NCBI GenBank assembly: GCA_905210845.1
Contig: CAJLYG010000026.1
Span: 1-23,198 of the forward strand
DNA: 23,198 nucleotides
Direction: 5' to 3'
Source: an uncultured Prevotella sp.
GTDB lineage: Bacteria > Bacteroidota > Bacteroidia > Bacteroidales > Bacteroidaceae
The notes beneath the pieces are model-generated. The model was given only the letters and a program-made list of their open reading frames with translations. It made no database searches and was not told where the DNA came from. The position numbers were made by a program, and so were the translations under genes. Of this stretch, positions 1 through 9,762 are shown in pieces (the first letter of the stretch is position 1; each line of letters starts with the position of its first letter).

Positions 1-2750
1 TGAATGGCGACGAGATCGCCTCCAGGCCGACTTCTAACGTTACTGCAGCCCTTCAAGGCATGATGCCTGGAGTCACCATTCTACGAAACAGTGGGCAACC
101 GGGCAGTGAAACGTCGGGGATGCGCATTCGTGGTTTCTCGTCAGTAAACAGTACTTCGACATTGGTACTCATTGATGGCATCGAAGGAGACATGAACCTA
201 TTGAATCCAAACGACATCGAGTCTATTTCAGTACTAAAAGATGCCGCTGCTGCTGCTATTTACGGTGCCCGTGCCGCAGCAGGAGTGGTGCTCATCACCA
301 CAAAAAGTGGTTCTGAAGGAAAAGTGCGAATTAACTATGACGGATACTACTCTTTCAACATCCCAGGCAATATGCCAGAACGTCTGCCTGCTTGGGAAGA
401 ACAAGACTTCATCAATAATAGTCGTATCAACGCGACGGGAAAGACTGAATGGAGTGCCGAAAAATCATCGTGGGTGGGTAATCCTAACTTTAATTACCGA
501 CCACTCTCCAATGGACGTTGGGATCTTTTCGAGGCTACCAATTGGGTAGACGAAGGCACTAAGAACTTTACTCACCAAATGAGTCATTCTGTTTCGGTGA
601 GTGGGGGGACAAAAAACTTAAATTACATGCTATCTGGGAATATCTTTACCAAAGATGGCATTATCAAATATGGACCAGATGACAACCGTCGCACTAATCT
701 GCATGCAAAAATTAATGCAAAGTTGAGCAAGTATATAGATCTTGCTGTAAACATGCAGTATCAGGACAGTAAAACGGAACAGAGCTCAGCTGGCTCTACC
801 TCTATTTTTTATCGTTTATATTCTACACGTGGCCGTCAACCAATCTATGTACCCGAAGCCGATGGAGAAGGTATTTACGGTGGAGACATGAGTGGAAATA
901 TCTTCAACGGGGACTTACAGGCGAACCCCATAGATATTTGCAAAAACGGAGGTAGTAATATAAATCGCTACCAAGCTTATATCGGTAAGGCCAGTTTTAC
1001 CCTAAAAGATTTCGTAAAGGGTCTACGCATAAACCTCAGCGGTTCACGCCGCGCAGGCTATTATGCCAGTCAAACCAATACTCGTACACTGTATTGGAAA
1101 GATAGAATGGGCAAAAGCGTACGCTACAACTATGGCGTACCTAACTCACTCTTCAAACAAAAAAATAGCGACTATCACGACCTGCTTGAGGCTACTGTCA
1201 CTTATGATTTTAGCATTGCCAAGCAACATCACTTTACATTACTGGGAGGAAGCTCTTATGAGAATTACCGTAAGGATGAAATCAGTGCTACTGCCAAGAA
1301 TATGATATCCAACGATTTCTACTCTTTCAATTTCTACGATACGGCTGAGGCTACGAATACATCCCTATCAGACAATATCCAACCCTGGTCAATGATGTCT
1401 TACTTTGGTCGCCTGAACTATAACTACAAAGAGCGCTATCTTTTTGAATCGAACATTCGGTATGACGGAAGCAGTCGTTTGGCACCTTCAAAACGATGGA
1501 AAGCATTTCCATCTGTAAGTGCAGCATGGCGTGTTAGCGAAGAAAGTTGGTTCAAAGTACCAACGATTAGTAACTTGAAAGTACGAGCCAGTTGGGGTCA
1601 ACTGGGTAATGGTGCCGTATTAGGACTGTACGACTATATTCCCCTCATCACAAGTGGCGGATCCAGTACTTATATGGGAGAAAAGTATTTCTACCAAAGT
1701 TCAATGGCCTCAACCGATAAAACCTGGGAAGTTATCTCTACGACCAATCTCGGCTTAGACTTCGGTCTATTAAACAATCGTCTATATGGCACCTTCGAAT
1801 ACTACTGGAAAACCAATGATGACATGTTATCATCCTTACAACTTCCCCATCAGATAGGTATTAGCGTCCCCAAGGTAAATGTTGGTAAACTTAAGACATG
1901 GGGATGGGACTTTAATATTGGATGGCGTGATAAGATAGGCAAAGTGAGCTACCAATTGGGATTGAATATCTCTGATAGTCAGAACAAGCTCGTTAAGTAC
2001 GATGGTGCCAGCACCATTGGCGAAGGGTCCGTGACTTTATTGCAGGGTTACGAGCTTAATACCATTTGGGGATACAAGACGGATGGGTTCTGGTCAAGTC
2101 GAAAAGAATACGAGCAATATAAACTTGACCATCCTGGCTATAAGTCATTCAACGATGGTAAAGTTTCAGGTGGCGACGTAAAATACCTTGCACAAGGTCA
2201 ACCCGACCACCAGTTAGGCGTTGGAGGAGCCACGCCTTCCGACCATGGAGACTTAGTATACTTAGGAAACTCGAATGCCCGCTATACATACGCTTTTAAT
2301 ATTAGCGTGCAATGGCATGGATTTGACTTATCCGCACTATTCCAAGGCGTAGGGAAACGCAAGGTATGGGTACAACCCTCAGCTTTCGCGCCATTATATC
2401 AAGACTACGAAATGCCATGGACGATTCATCGCAACTACTGGACAGAGGAAAATCAAGATGCCTACTGGCCACGCATCTATCAGTATAAGGGTAATGACTT
2501 TAACTTTAAACCCTCTGACAAATGGTTACAAGATGGCTCATACCTACGCTTGAAGAACATCACCTTAGGTTACACTGTTCCAGGCCTTCAGAAAATTGTT
2601 CAAAGAGTTCATGTATATATATCCGGCGAGGACGTATGGGAACACACAAATATGTTAAAAGTATTTGACCCTGAAATTGGAAATAACGCCAATCGCTATC
2701 TCTATCCATTCTTCCGCAGTTGGACAATGGGTGTGAATATCACTTTATAA
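1..2750 (+). CDS. SusC-family TonB-dependent outer-membrane transporter, 5'-truncated
   Basis: This is an outer-membrane beta-barrel that imports glycan oligosaccharides with TonB energy, working with the SusD lipoprotein encoded next. The frame is open from base 3, so the gene starts left of the window; the ATG at 60 is internal. About 915 residues are visible. The first ~120 form the plug domain: the NGDEIASRPTSNVTAALQG stretch, then PGV, RIRG, LVLIDG and DIESISVLKDAAAAAIYG, all standard SusC plug motifs. The rest is barrel and ends with an aromatic-containing strand (SWTMGVNITL), so the 3' end is intact. Missing are the signal peptide, the carboxypeptidase-regulatory-like N domain and the TonB box. 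The susD-like gene follows after 13 nt. Family assignment is secure; the substrate is inferred from neighbours only. Confidence 0.95.
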   Translation, partial: NGDEIASRPTSNVTAALQGMMPGVTILRNSGQPGSETSGMRIRGFSSVNSTSTLVLIDGIEGDMNLLNPNDIESISVLKDAAAAAIYGARAAAGVVLITTKSGSEGKVRINYDGYYSFNIPGNMPERLPAWEEQDFINNSRINATGKTEWSAEKSSWVGNPNFNYRPLSNGRWDLFEATNWVDEGTKNFTHQMSHSVSVSGGTKNLNYMLSGNIFTKDGIIKYGPDDNRRTNLHAKINAKLSKYIDLAVNMQYQDSKTEQSSAGSTSIFYRLYSTRGRQPIYVPEADGEGIYGGDMSGNIFNGDLQANPIDICKNGGSNINRYQAYIGKASFTLKDFVKGLRINLSGSRRAGYYASQTNTRTLYWKDRMGKSVRYNYGVPNSLFKQKNSDYHDLLEATVTYDFSIAKQHHFTLLGGSSYENYRKDEISATAKNMISNDFYSFNFYDTAEATNTSLSDNIQPWSMMSYFGRLNYNYKERYLFESNIRYDGSSRLAPSKRWKAFPSVSAAWRVSEESWFKVPTISNLKVRASWGQLGNGAVLGLYDYIPLITSGGSSTYMGEKYFYQSSMASTDKTWEVISTTNLGLDFGLLNNRLYGTFEYYWKTNDDMLSSLQLPHQIGISVPKVNVGKLKTWGWDFNIGWRDKIGKVSYQLGLNISDSQNKLVKYDGASTIGEGSVTLLQGYELNTIWGYKTDGFWSSRKEYEQYKLDHPGYKSFNDGKVSGGDVKYLAQGQPDHQLGVGGATPSDHGDLVYLGNSNARYTYAFNISVQWHGFDLSALFQGVGKRKVWVQPSAFAPLYQDYEMPWTIHRNYWTEENQDAYWPRIYQYKGNDFNFKPSDKWLQDGSYLRLKNITLGYTVPGLQKIVQRVHVYISGEDVWEHTNMLKVFDPEIGNNANRYLYPFFRSWTMGVNITL

Positions 2751-2763
2751 AAAGAATATCCTT

Positions 2764-4413
2764 ATGAAAAAGATTATTATATTTGCATTGACAGCCATGA
2801 TCATGAGTGGCTGCACTTTAGACAGAGATCCTGAGACTGCACTTGCTGATAGCAACTTCTGGAAATCAGAAACAGACTTTCGTGGTGCATGTAATCGACT
2901 CTATATTGATTTAGGTGGCTTTTCACATGACCTACGTTCTGATGAGCTCGTTGGCCCCAACCAAAATAGTATCTCCAGCGGTAACCGGAACGTACCAGGA
3001 ACATCTGGCGATTGGACAAATCCTTATCAAGATATTTACCGATGCAATAAAATTATTGAAAAGGGAGCGATATCACCTCTGAGCGAATCCGCACGCGACC
3101 GTTGGATAGCGGAAGCTCGTTTCTTCCGTGCCTATCATTACTTTGACTTGGTTCAGAAGTATGGGGATGTCCCTCTCATCACAAAAACATTTGACAACAC
3201 AAAAGATCCAGAGATTACCAAGGGTCGAGACTCACGTGCCCAGGTGATTGATCAATGTTACGAGGATCTCGACTTTGCCGCTGCCCATCTGCCTGACATC
3301 AACAATCTAAAGTCGGCTTCCGATTGGGGGCGTGTATCCCGTTCTGCAGCTTTAGGCATGTTAGTACGCATTGGGCTCTATGAGGGAACTTATATGAAGT
3401 ACCATCACCTTGATGGTGACTACAAAATTCATCTACAACGTGCTATCTCAGCTGCAGAAACAATGATGAAGGAGGGTCGTCACGCCTTATACCCTGATTT
3501 CCAAAAACTCTTCCTTTGGGAAGGTGAAGGCAGCAGCAACAAAGAAGCCGTGTTCATCAAAGTTTATGGCCCTAACGGTGAAGGCACTATCACGCACAAT
3601 AACTCACGTGGTCTCGAAAATGCAGCTGCGCTAACACGTAACATGCTCGACAACTTCTTATATGCAGATGGACTGCCCCGCGAATTGTCGCCATTGGCTG
3701 TGCACCCTGAGACCAATCTTGCCAGTGTTCTCGACAACAGGGATCCTCGCCTCAAGATGACAGTTTATTCTGTGGGCGAAGAGGCATACAAAGGTCCCTA
3801 CGAACCATTTACCAATCAACATGGCTATGGTTATGGAATTAAAAAAGGATTTCTTCTCGATGAGTGGAGCACGACCAACCGTGAGACTCTTGACAAAATG
3901 ATTATTCGATATGCTGAGATCCTGCTTTCTTATGCAGAGGCAAAGTATGAACTTGACGGAGCTGTTAGTGATGCCGTACTCGACCAGACTGTCAATGCAG
4001 TTCGAAAACGTAGCGGCTTCAATGTAAAGTTAACCAATGACTTTGTCAACCAGCATGGCCTTAACATGCTACAAGAAATACGCCGCGAACGGATGGTCGA
4101 ATTTATAGACGAGGGTTTACACTATAACGACATCATGCGATGGAAGACTGCGGAGAAAGTACTACCACAGCCTATATTGGGCCTCATATACAGTCCTGAT
4201 GATACGGGAACTGCAGCCACAGAAGTACAAAAGAAACTCACTGCTGCTGATGGTACTTATAACGGAACTAAAGTGTATGATGAAGGCAATATCTATGTCA
4301 TAGAAGAGGGGTCCTCCCGCAGTTTCGACCCAGCCCGTGACTATCTCTACCCCATACCATCGTACGAAATAGGTACATCAGGTGGGAATATTGTTCAGAA
4401 TCCTAATTGGTAA
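2764..4413 (+). CDS. SusD/RagB-family glycan-binding lipoprotein
   Basis: This is a cell-surface lipoprotein that caps the SusC channel and binds the incoming glycan. It has 549 residues. The N-terminus is a lipoprotein signal peptide with lipobox MSGC, so Cys17 would be lipidated. SusD hallmarks include NFWKSE near residue 35, a TPR-like segment with IAEARFFRAYHYFDLVQKYGDVP (about residues 118-140), the RYAEILLSYAEAKYE helix, QEIRRERMVEFIDEGLHYNDIMRWK, and the C-terminal YLYPIPSYEI...QNPNW motif. Length matches the family. It lies 13 nt after the SusC gene and 31 nt before a small lipoprotein gene, as in one PUL operon. No frameshifts are seen. Confidence 0.96.
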   Translation: MKKIIIFALTAMIMSGCTLDRDPETALADSNFWKSETDFRGACNRLYIDLGGFSHDLRSDELVGPNQNSISSGNRNVPGTSGDWTNPYQDIYRCNKIIEKGAISPLSESARDRWIAEARFFRAYHYFDLVQKYGDVPLITKTFDNTKDPEITKGRDSRAQVIDQCYEDLDFAAAHLPDINNLKSASDWGRVSRSAALGMLVRIGLYEGTYMKYHHLDGDYKIHLQRAISAAETMMKEGRHALYPDFQKLFLWEGEGSSNKEAVFIKVYGPNGEGTITHNNSRGLENAAALTRNMLDNFLYADGLPRELSPLAVHPETNLASVLDNRDPRLKMTVYSVGEEAYKGPYEPFTNQHGYGYGIKKGFLLDEWSTTNRETLDKMIIRYAEILLSYAEAKYELDGAVSDAVLDQTVNAVRKRSGFNVKLTNDFVNQHGLNMLQEIRRERMVEFIDEGLHYNDIMRWKTAEKVLPQPILGLIYSPDDTGTAATEVQKKLTAADGTYNGTKVYDEGNIYVIEEGSSRSFDPARDYLYPIPSYEIGTSGGNIVQNPNW

Positions 4414-4444
4414 TTTATCTTTTAATCGAATGACATCAACAATT

Positions 4445-4990
4445 ATGAAAAAAATATTATTTATTTTTGGAATATTATTAGCAACACTATCGATTATCTC
4501 ATGCAGTGATGATGAGTGGAGCAATGATAATGCCGAAATGGCACACGTTTACTACTATGGTTTGGGGAATGTAAAGTATCCAGGCGGTAATGAATTGAAA
4601 TATAGTGTGACAAAAGATAATACAGTAGCCATACCCACTTACTTCTTCAGTGCTTTCACACGCAGTTATAGTCCAGAGGTATGGTATTACACGACCTCAA
4701 AGGATCTCACGGAAGGCGTAGACTACCAAGTGACTGATAGTTTGGGGCAAGTCTTAACGCCTGTCCATAATGGTGGATACTCCATGATTTGGCCTCATGC
4801 CAAACAAGGCATGCAACCCGTATATATAAAGGCAATCAGCAATAAAAAGGGTTCTCTACGCGTGCTCACCCAGGATCCTACCATTACGATGACATCGGAC
4901 AATGTAGCCTCCACCAGTATCACTATTACTGATGAATACGAGGTGCGTGCCTTCACCGAGAACTACTATGTTACCGTCAACGTCAACTAA
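4445..4990 (+). CDS. Small surface lipoprotein, SusE-like by position
   Basis: This is a predicted outer-membrane lipoprotein of 181 residues, third in the PUL, where accessory surface glycan-binding proteins (SusE/SusF type) normally sit. I prefer the ATG at 4445 because it begins a typical lipoprotein signal (MKKILFIFGILL...IISC, Cys20). The longer frame from 4382 would overlap the susD-like gene and bury that signal. Directly after the Cys comes SDDEW, which fits the acidic lipoprotein-export signal known for surface display in Bacteroidota. The body is beta-rich with no catalytic motif I recognise; it resembles short DUF1735/BT_3987-N-like domains, but that is only an impression. Binding of the PUL substrate is inferred from position. 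Confidence 0.8.
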   Translation: MKKILFIFGILLATLSIISCSDDEWSNDNAEMAHVYYYGLGNVKYPGGNELKYSVTKDNTVAIPTYFFSAFTRSYSPEVWYYTTSKDLTEGVDYQVTDSLGQVLTPVHNGGYSMIWPHAKQGMQPVYIKAISNKKGSLRVLTQDPTITMTSDNVASTSITITDEYEVRAFTENYYVTVNVN

Positions 4991-4997
4991 GCATCTT

Positions 4998-7328
4998 ATG
5001 TTCATGAGTAAACGAATCGTATTTTTGTTATTGTTAAGCTGGGTCCTCCAAACTTCCATGGCTCAAGTTATCTGGGACCGTGAACATCTTGCTCAAGTAA
5101 GGCAGCATATCCATGAGCCGTTCTATTCACAAATGTATCAGTCTCTCATTGAGCAGGCCAACCAACTTCTCAATGCAGTGCCACTCTCTGTGATGATGAA
5201 GACAAAGATTCCTGCAAGCGGTAACAAGCATGATTACATGAGCTTAGCTCGCTACTACTGGCCAGATCCCAATCGGCCCGATGGTCTTCCCTATATAAGT
5301 CGTGACGGTCAATCAAATCCTGAGCTGAATGATCTTGACCGTAACCGCCTTGGTACCACAGCAACACGCGTAACGACTCTCTCTTTGGCATGGTACCTAA
5401 GTGGTGACGAACGTTATGCTAAGAAAGCGGCTGATTTATTAAGAGTATGGTTTTTCAACAAATCTACTGCGATGAATCCCAACCTTGAATACGCCCAGAT
5501 GATACCAGGACGTAATGGTAATAAAGGGCGTTCCTCAGGCGTGCTCGATACCTATTCTTTTGTCTCCATGCTTGAAGCTGTGTACTTGCTCGAGCAGTCA
5601 CCCGCATTCACTCATCACGACTCCCAGCGACTGCGCCACTGGTTTGGACAGTTATTGCAATGGATGCTACATAGCCCACAGGGCATAGGTGAAAGTAATG
5701 CAAAAAACAACCATGCCATTGCCTATGATGCACAAATTGTATCCTTTGCTCTCTACGCAGGTCAGAAGAAAGAGGCACAACAGGTCCTTCAGCATTTTCC
5801 AGAACGGCGTCTCTTTACACAGATTGAACCAGATGGCCGAATGCCTCAAGAACTGAGGCGTACATTGGCTTTTGGCTATTCGCAATACAACCTCACCCAC
5901 ATGATTGATCTCTTTCTGATGGGTCGTCATATTGGAATAGAACTATCACATAGCACCTCACCAGATGGTCGTTCTTTTTACAAGGCTATGGATTTTCTTA
6001 CAACCTATGTAGGCAAACGTGTTGAAGATTGGCCTTATCAGCAAATCAGCGAATGGGATTACAAGCAACAAGAGTTTTGCAAGGATTTGTACCGCACCGC
6101 TCAATATCTTGATTCCACTCGGACTGATTATCTACGGCTATTCAGGCAGTACCGACATCTTGACTTGAGCGATCCATTTTTCCTGTTGTATTATCAGCCC
6201 AGCGCTACCGACATGGCAATGGCTCATGCTATGGAGCAATTACGCCTTGCCATCAAATGTACGAATCAGGCGCGCAATGACAGTGCCAATTCCCTTCGCC
6301 ATCGTATCATCCCACGCAGTCTGAATCACGATGGAACCCTGGCACTCGTAAGTGCCAAAGACTGGTGTTCGGGGTTCTTCGCAGGCTCATTATGGCAAAT
6401 GTATGCCTACACGCATGACGACTTCTGGAGACAGCAAGCAATCAGCTTCACATGGCCTGTTGAAGATGCTAAATGGCTTCGTTCTACCCACGACCTGGGG
6501 TTCATGATCGGCAACAGCTTTGGCAAGGCTTTCGATCTCACGGGAGAACGCTCCTACAGGGATGTCGTAGTGCAAGCATCCAAAAGTCTAATCACACGAT
6601 ACAACAGCACAGTAGGCTGCCTGAGATCATGGGACCATCATCGAGACCGATGGCAATTTCCTGTCATCATTGACAACATGATGAATCTTGAGATGTTGTT
6701 CCGTGCCACACAGATCACTGGCGACTCAACGTTCTGGCACATTGCGGTGAGTCATGCAAACACTACATTACAACACCATTTCCGTCCTGACTTTTCGTCG
6801 TACCACGTAGTCGATTATGACACGCTCACTGGAGCTGTGCGCATGCGATGTACTGCCCAAGGCGAGAGTGACGATTCTTTTTGGAGTCGGGGACAAGCTT
6901 GGGGACTGTACGGCTATACCATGTGCTATCGCTACACTCATGACGTACGTTATCTGGAACAGGCTCGTCATATTGCCCATTTCATCATGTCATTGCCTCT
7001 CCCCGCAGATGGTATACCCTACTGGGACATGAAGTCACGAGACATACCCCATACTTCGCGCGATGCCTCAGCCGCAGCTATTGCTACCTCCGCTCTCTTC
7101 GAGTTGGCGAACTACCTGCCTACAAAGGAAGCATCATCCTGCTTAAGCTTTGCCAAACGTACACTCGACAGCCTTTATCAACATTATCGAGCCCCCGAAG
7201 GAAGTAACTGTGGATTCATATTACTGCATTCCACTGGGCATCACCCAGCAGGCAGCGAGATAGACGTACCCATCTGTTATGCTGATTATTATTATTTAGA
7301 AGCCCTCAACAGACTTCTCCAACGCTGA
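4998..7328 (+). CDS. Secreted fusion enzyme: alginate-lyase-superfamily (PL38-like) lyase plus GH88 unsaturated glucuronyl hydrolase
   Basis: This is a predicted periplasmic enzyme of ~776 residues with two catalytic modules. A signal peptide covers about residues 1-22 (KRIVFLLLLSWVLQTSMA). Start ATG 4998 or 5004 (MFMSK) cannot be separated; the longer frame from 4932 overlaps the previous gene and is rejected. Module 1 (~25-400) is an alpha/alpha-barrel lyase of the alginate-lyase Pfam type. It shows IPGRNGNKGRSSGVLDT, the active-site-like KNNHAIAYD (Asn238, His239) and DGRMPQELRRT...YSQYN. It most resembles PL38, known for glucuronan/mannuronan cleavage. Module 2 (~410-776) is GH88: HDLGF (Asp499) and IIDNMMN (Asp559) match the two essential Asp of Bacillus UGL (Asp88, Asp149) with nearly the same spacing, plus SRGQAWGLYGYT and DASAAAIATSALFELA. 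The pair should cleave a uronide chain and then remove the new unsaturated end sugar. Exact substrate unknown. Confidence 0.88.
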   Translation: MFMSKRIVFLLLLSWVLQTSMAQVIWDREHLAQVRQHIHEPFYSQMYQSLIEQANQLLNAVPLSVMMKTKIPASGNKHDYMSLARYYWPDPNRPDGLPYISRDGQSNPELNDLDRNRLGTTATRVTTLSLAWYLSGDERYAKKAADLLRVWFFNKSTAMNPNLEYAQMIPGRNGNKGRSSGVLDTYSFVSMLEAVYLLEQSPAFTHHDSQRLRHWFGQLLQWMLHSPQGIGESNAKNNHAIAYDAQIVSFALYAGQKKEAQQVLQHFPERRLFTQIEPDGRMPQELRRTLAFGYSQYNLTHMIDLFLMGRHIGIELSHSTSPDGRSFYKAMDFLTTYVGKRVEDWPYQQISEWDYKQQEFCKDLYRTAQYLDSTRTDYLRLFRQYRHLDLSDPFFLLYYQPSATDMAMAHAMEQLRLAIKCTNQARNDSANSLRHRIIPRSLNHDGTLALVSAKDWCSGFFAGSLWQMYAYTHDDFWRQQAISFTWPVEDAKWLRSTHDLGFMIGNSFGKAFDLTGERSYRDVVVQASKSLITRYNSTVGCLRSWDHHRDRWQFPVIIDNMMNLEMLFRATQITGDSTFWHIAVSHANTTLQHHFRPDFSSYHVVDYDTLTGAVRMRCTAQGESDDSFWSRGQAWGLYGYTMCYRYTHDVRYLEQARHIAHFIMSLPLPADGIPYWDMKSRDIPHTSRDASAAAIATSALFELANYLPTKEASSCLSFAKRTLDSLYQHYRAPEGSNCGFILLHSTGHHPAGSEIDVPICYADYYYLEALNRLLQR

Positions 7329-7359
7329 CACGGGGCAATACAATACATTTGATTTTAAT

Positions 7360-9762
7360 ATGAAGAAGTTAATAAGGTTGCTCATCTGGACCCTGAGCAT
7401 AAGCTGTTACGCCACAGCTGTCCATGCCATTCTTCCCACTCAAAATCGTCAACATATAGACAGTGGCTGGCAGTTTGTGCGTGGCGATTTAGGAAGCATT
7501 TGGGAAGTTTGGCGCCCAGTACAACCAGGAAAACCTCAGGCTGTCCCTCTATGGCAGACGGTAAGGCTGCCACATTGCTTCAATGCTACTGATGCCTGTG
7601 ACCCTGACCAAAATTATTATCAGGGTCCGGGATGGTATCGCGCACTGTTGACTCTACACAATCCATATCCTGGAGGACGCACCATTCTCGAGTTCGAAGG
7701 TGCTGGGCAAAAAACAGAAGTTTATGTGTATGACAAACATGTAGCTACTCATGTGGGCGGCTACGATGAATGGACTGTAGACATTACCGAAGCAGTAGCA
7801 GGCTTTGACACTACTGCACTATGCCGTGGGCACTTCGGTGGAAAGATCCCCATTGCCATTCGTTGCGACAACAGCCGTGATGTACAACTCATTCCTTCCG
7901 ACATGTCGGACTTCAACCTCTATGGGGGAATTTACCGCCACCTCAACTTAGTGTATACGCCATGTGTAAATTTACAGCAGATTAAGGTAACACCCAGCTT
8001 ACAAGGCAAAAGGGCTTCCATACAGCTCGATGTCAAATTATCCAATAGCACTCACAAACCAGTACGACTGCTGGGCACCATTACCTCGCCCCAAGGTCAA
8101 ATAGTTGGTCACTTCAGCGAACAACTATGCGATACATTATACCAACACATGCTATCAATACGCCATCCCATATTGTGGAGTCCAGACACTCCACGATTAT
8201 ATAGTTGTCGTTTACAGTTGTTAGTAGATAGCGACACACTTAACGCAAATGAAACATTTGGTCTGCGTAGCTATCTATTCAAGCCTCATGGTCCCTTCTA
8301 CCTTAACGGAAAACGACTGTTGTTACGTGGCACACACCGCCACGAAGACCATGCCGGTGTAGGAGCTGCGATGAGCGACAGTATGATACGTCATGAAATG
8401 AGACAAATCAAGAACATGGGAGCCAACATGATCAGGTTGGGACATTACCAGCAAAGCAATATCGTTTTGAACCTATGCGACTCTTTGGGCATCATGGTAT
8501 GGGAGGAAATACCTTGGTGCAGAGGAGGATTAGGAGGGGATCGTTATCGCATGCAAGCACATCGCATGCTGGAAAACATGATCACCCAGCATTATAACCA
8601 CCCCAGTATCATCCTATGGGGCATGGGCAACGAAAACGACTGGGAGGGCGATTTCCCGACCTATAACTCTGACAGCGTACGTTGGTTCATGAAAAGTTTG
8701 GTGCGTCAAGCCCATCAGCTTGACCCAACACGTCTCACTGTTTGCCGACGTTGCGACTTTGCCAGTGGCGTAGTAGACGTATACTCACCTTCCATCTGGG
8801 CTGGTTGGTATAGCCGCAACTATCGTGACTATTATTCAATGGCACATGCTGCTTTCGAGCGTTTTCCCCGATTTATCCATGCAGAATGGGGAGGCGACAG
8901 TCATGTCGGACGCCATGAAGAGAAGATCCCTGACCATTTAGAAGCGGCTGATCGCAATGGGAATTGGTCGGAGACGTATGCGGTGAAATTGTTCGATTGG
9001 CATCTCAGTCAACAGTTACGCATGCCGTGGCTTACAGGGTCATTATTCTGGACCTTCAAAGACTTTTCTACCCCCTTGCGCCCTCGCAATCCCATTCCCT
9101 ATGTGAACCAAAAGGGCGTGGTTCAGCGCGATGGAACACCCAAAGAAAGTTATTACGTATTCCAATCATATTGGTCAACAAAGCCCATGGTACATATATA
9201 TGGGCACTCATGGCCTATACGATGGGGAAAAAGCGATGAGCAACATGAGGTGCTTGTTTATTCTAATTGTCCCGAAGTTGAACTCTTCGTAAATGGGCAT
9301 TCTATGGGGATCCGTCATCGCGACACTAAGCAATTCCCTGCAGCTGGCTTTCATTGGAAAGTTAATTACAAGCCTGGCAGCAATGTAGTTACCGCTGTTG
9401 CCCGTCAAGGACATAAGATTCTTACAGATGAAATAAATCAGCAATACCAAGTTGAAGCATGGAAGGCACCCCATCACTTGCGAATTTGGCGTGAAGACAA
9501 CCTCGTAAAAGTGATGGTAGTCGATGATAAAGACAGATGCTGCCTTGATGCGTCACAATTCATACGATTCAGTGCCTCAGTCCCCGACATCCTTCCCTTC
9601 AACGAAGGAACGTCCACTGGCTCACGTCTCATCCAACTGGCAAATGGCCAGGCTTCCATTCGCTTGCTAAAAAGCCCGACCTCCTGCTTCGTTACTGCAC
9701 ACCTTTACAGTGAGCTATCAATACCCGACGCTGTCATTGAAATACCAACTACACAACCATGA
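7360..9762 (+). CDS. Secreted GH2 glycoside hydrolase (beta-galactosidase or beta-glucuronidase type)
   Basis: This exo-acting retaining glycosidase has 800 residues, with a signal peptide (MKKLIRLLIWTLSISCYATAVHA), so it is probably periplasmic. Domain order is GH2 sugar-binding sandwich (~30-200), Ig-like domain (~210-305), TIM barrel (~310-590), then C-terminal beta domains resembling DUF4982. The acid/base Glu is Glu425 in WGMGNEND; the nucleophile is Glu509 in HAEWGGD. At 583-586 there is NQKG, an N-x-K-G motif. N-x-K reads the carboxylate in beta-glucuronidases, but similar NDKG motifs occur in Bacteroidota beta-galactosidases, so specificity is open; the uronide-directed neighbour makes glucuronidase worth considering. 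The gene starts 31 nt after the lyase fusion, and its stop overlaps the start of a truncated gene (ATGA). Confidence 0.9.
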   Translation: MKKLIRLLIWTLSISCYATAVHAILPTQNRQHIDSGWQFVRGDLGSIWEVWRPVQPGKPQAVPLWQTVRLPHCFNATDACDPDQNYYQGPGWYRALLTLHNPYPGGRTILEFEGAGQKTEVYVYDKHVATHVGGYDEWTVDITEAVAGFDTTALCRGHFGGKIPIAIRCDNSRDVQLIPSDMSDFNLYGGIYRHLNLVYTPCVNLQQIKVTPSLQGKRASIQLDVKLSNSTHKPVRLLGTITSPQGQIVGHFSEQLCDTLYQHMLSIRHPILWSPDTPRLYSCRLQLLVDSDTLNANETFGLRSYLFKPHGPFYLNGKRLLLRGTHRHEDHAGVGAAMSDSMIRHEMRQIKNMGANMIRLGHYQQSNIVLNLCDSLGIMVWEEIPWCRGGLGGDRYRMQAHRMLENMITQHYNHPSIILWGMGNENDWEGDFPTYNSDSVRWFMKSLVRQAHQLDPTRLTVCRRCDFASGVVDVYSPSIWAGWYSRNYRDYYSMAHAAFERFPRFIHAEWGGDSHVGRHEEKIPDHLEAADRNGNWSETYAVKLFDWHLSQQLRMPWLTGSLFWTFKDFSTPLRPRNPIPYVNQKGVVQRDGTPKESYYVFQSYWSTKPMVHIYGHSWPIRWGKSDEQHEVLVYSNCPEVELFVNGHSMGIRHRDTKQFPAAGFHWKVNYKPGSNVVTAVARQGHKILTDEINQQYQVEAWKAPHHLRIWREDNLVKVMVVDDKDRCCLDASQFIRFSASVPDILPFNEGTSTGSRLIQLANGQASIRLLKSPTSCFVTAHLYSELSIPDAVIEIPTTQP

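Noticed and set aside
4382..4444. Longer N-terminus of the small lipoprotein
   Set aside because: It overlaps the susD-like gene and would place the lipoprotein signal internally; ATG 4445 fits far better.
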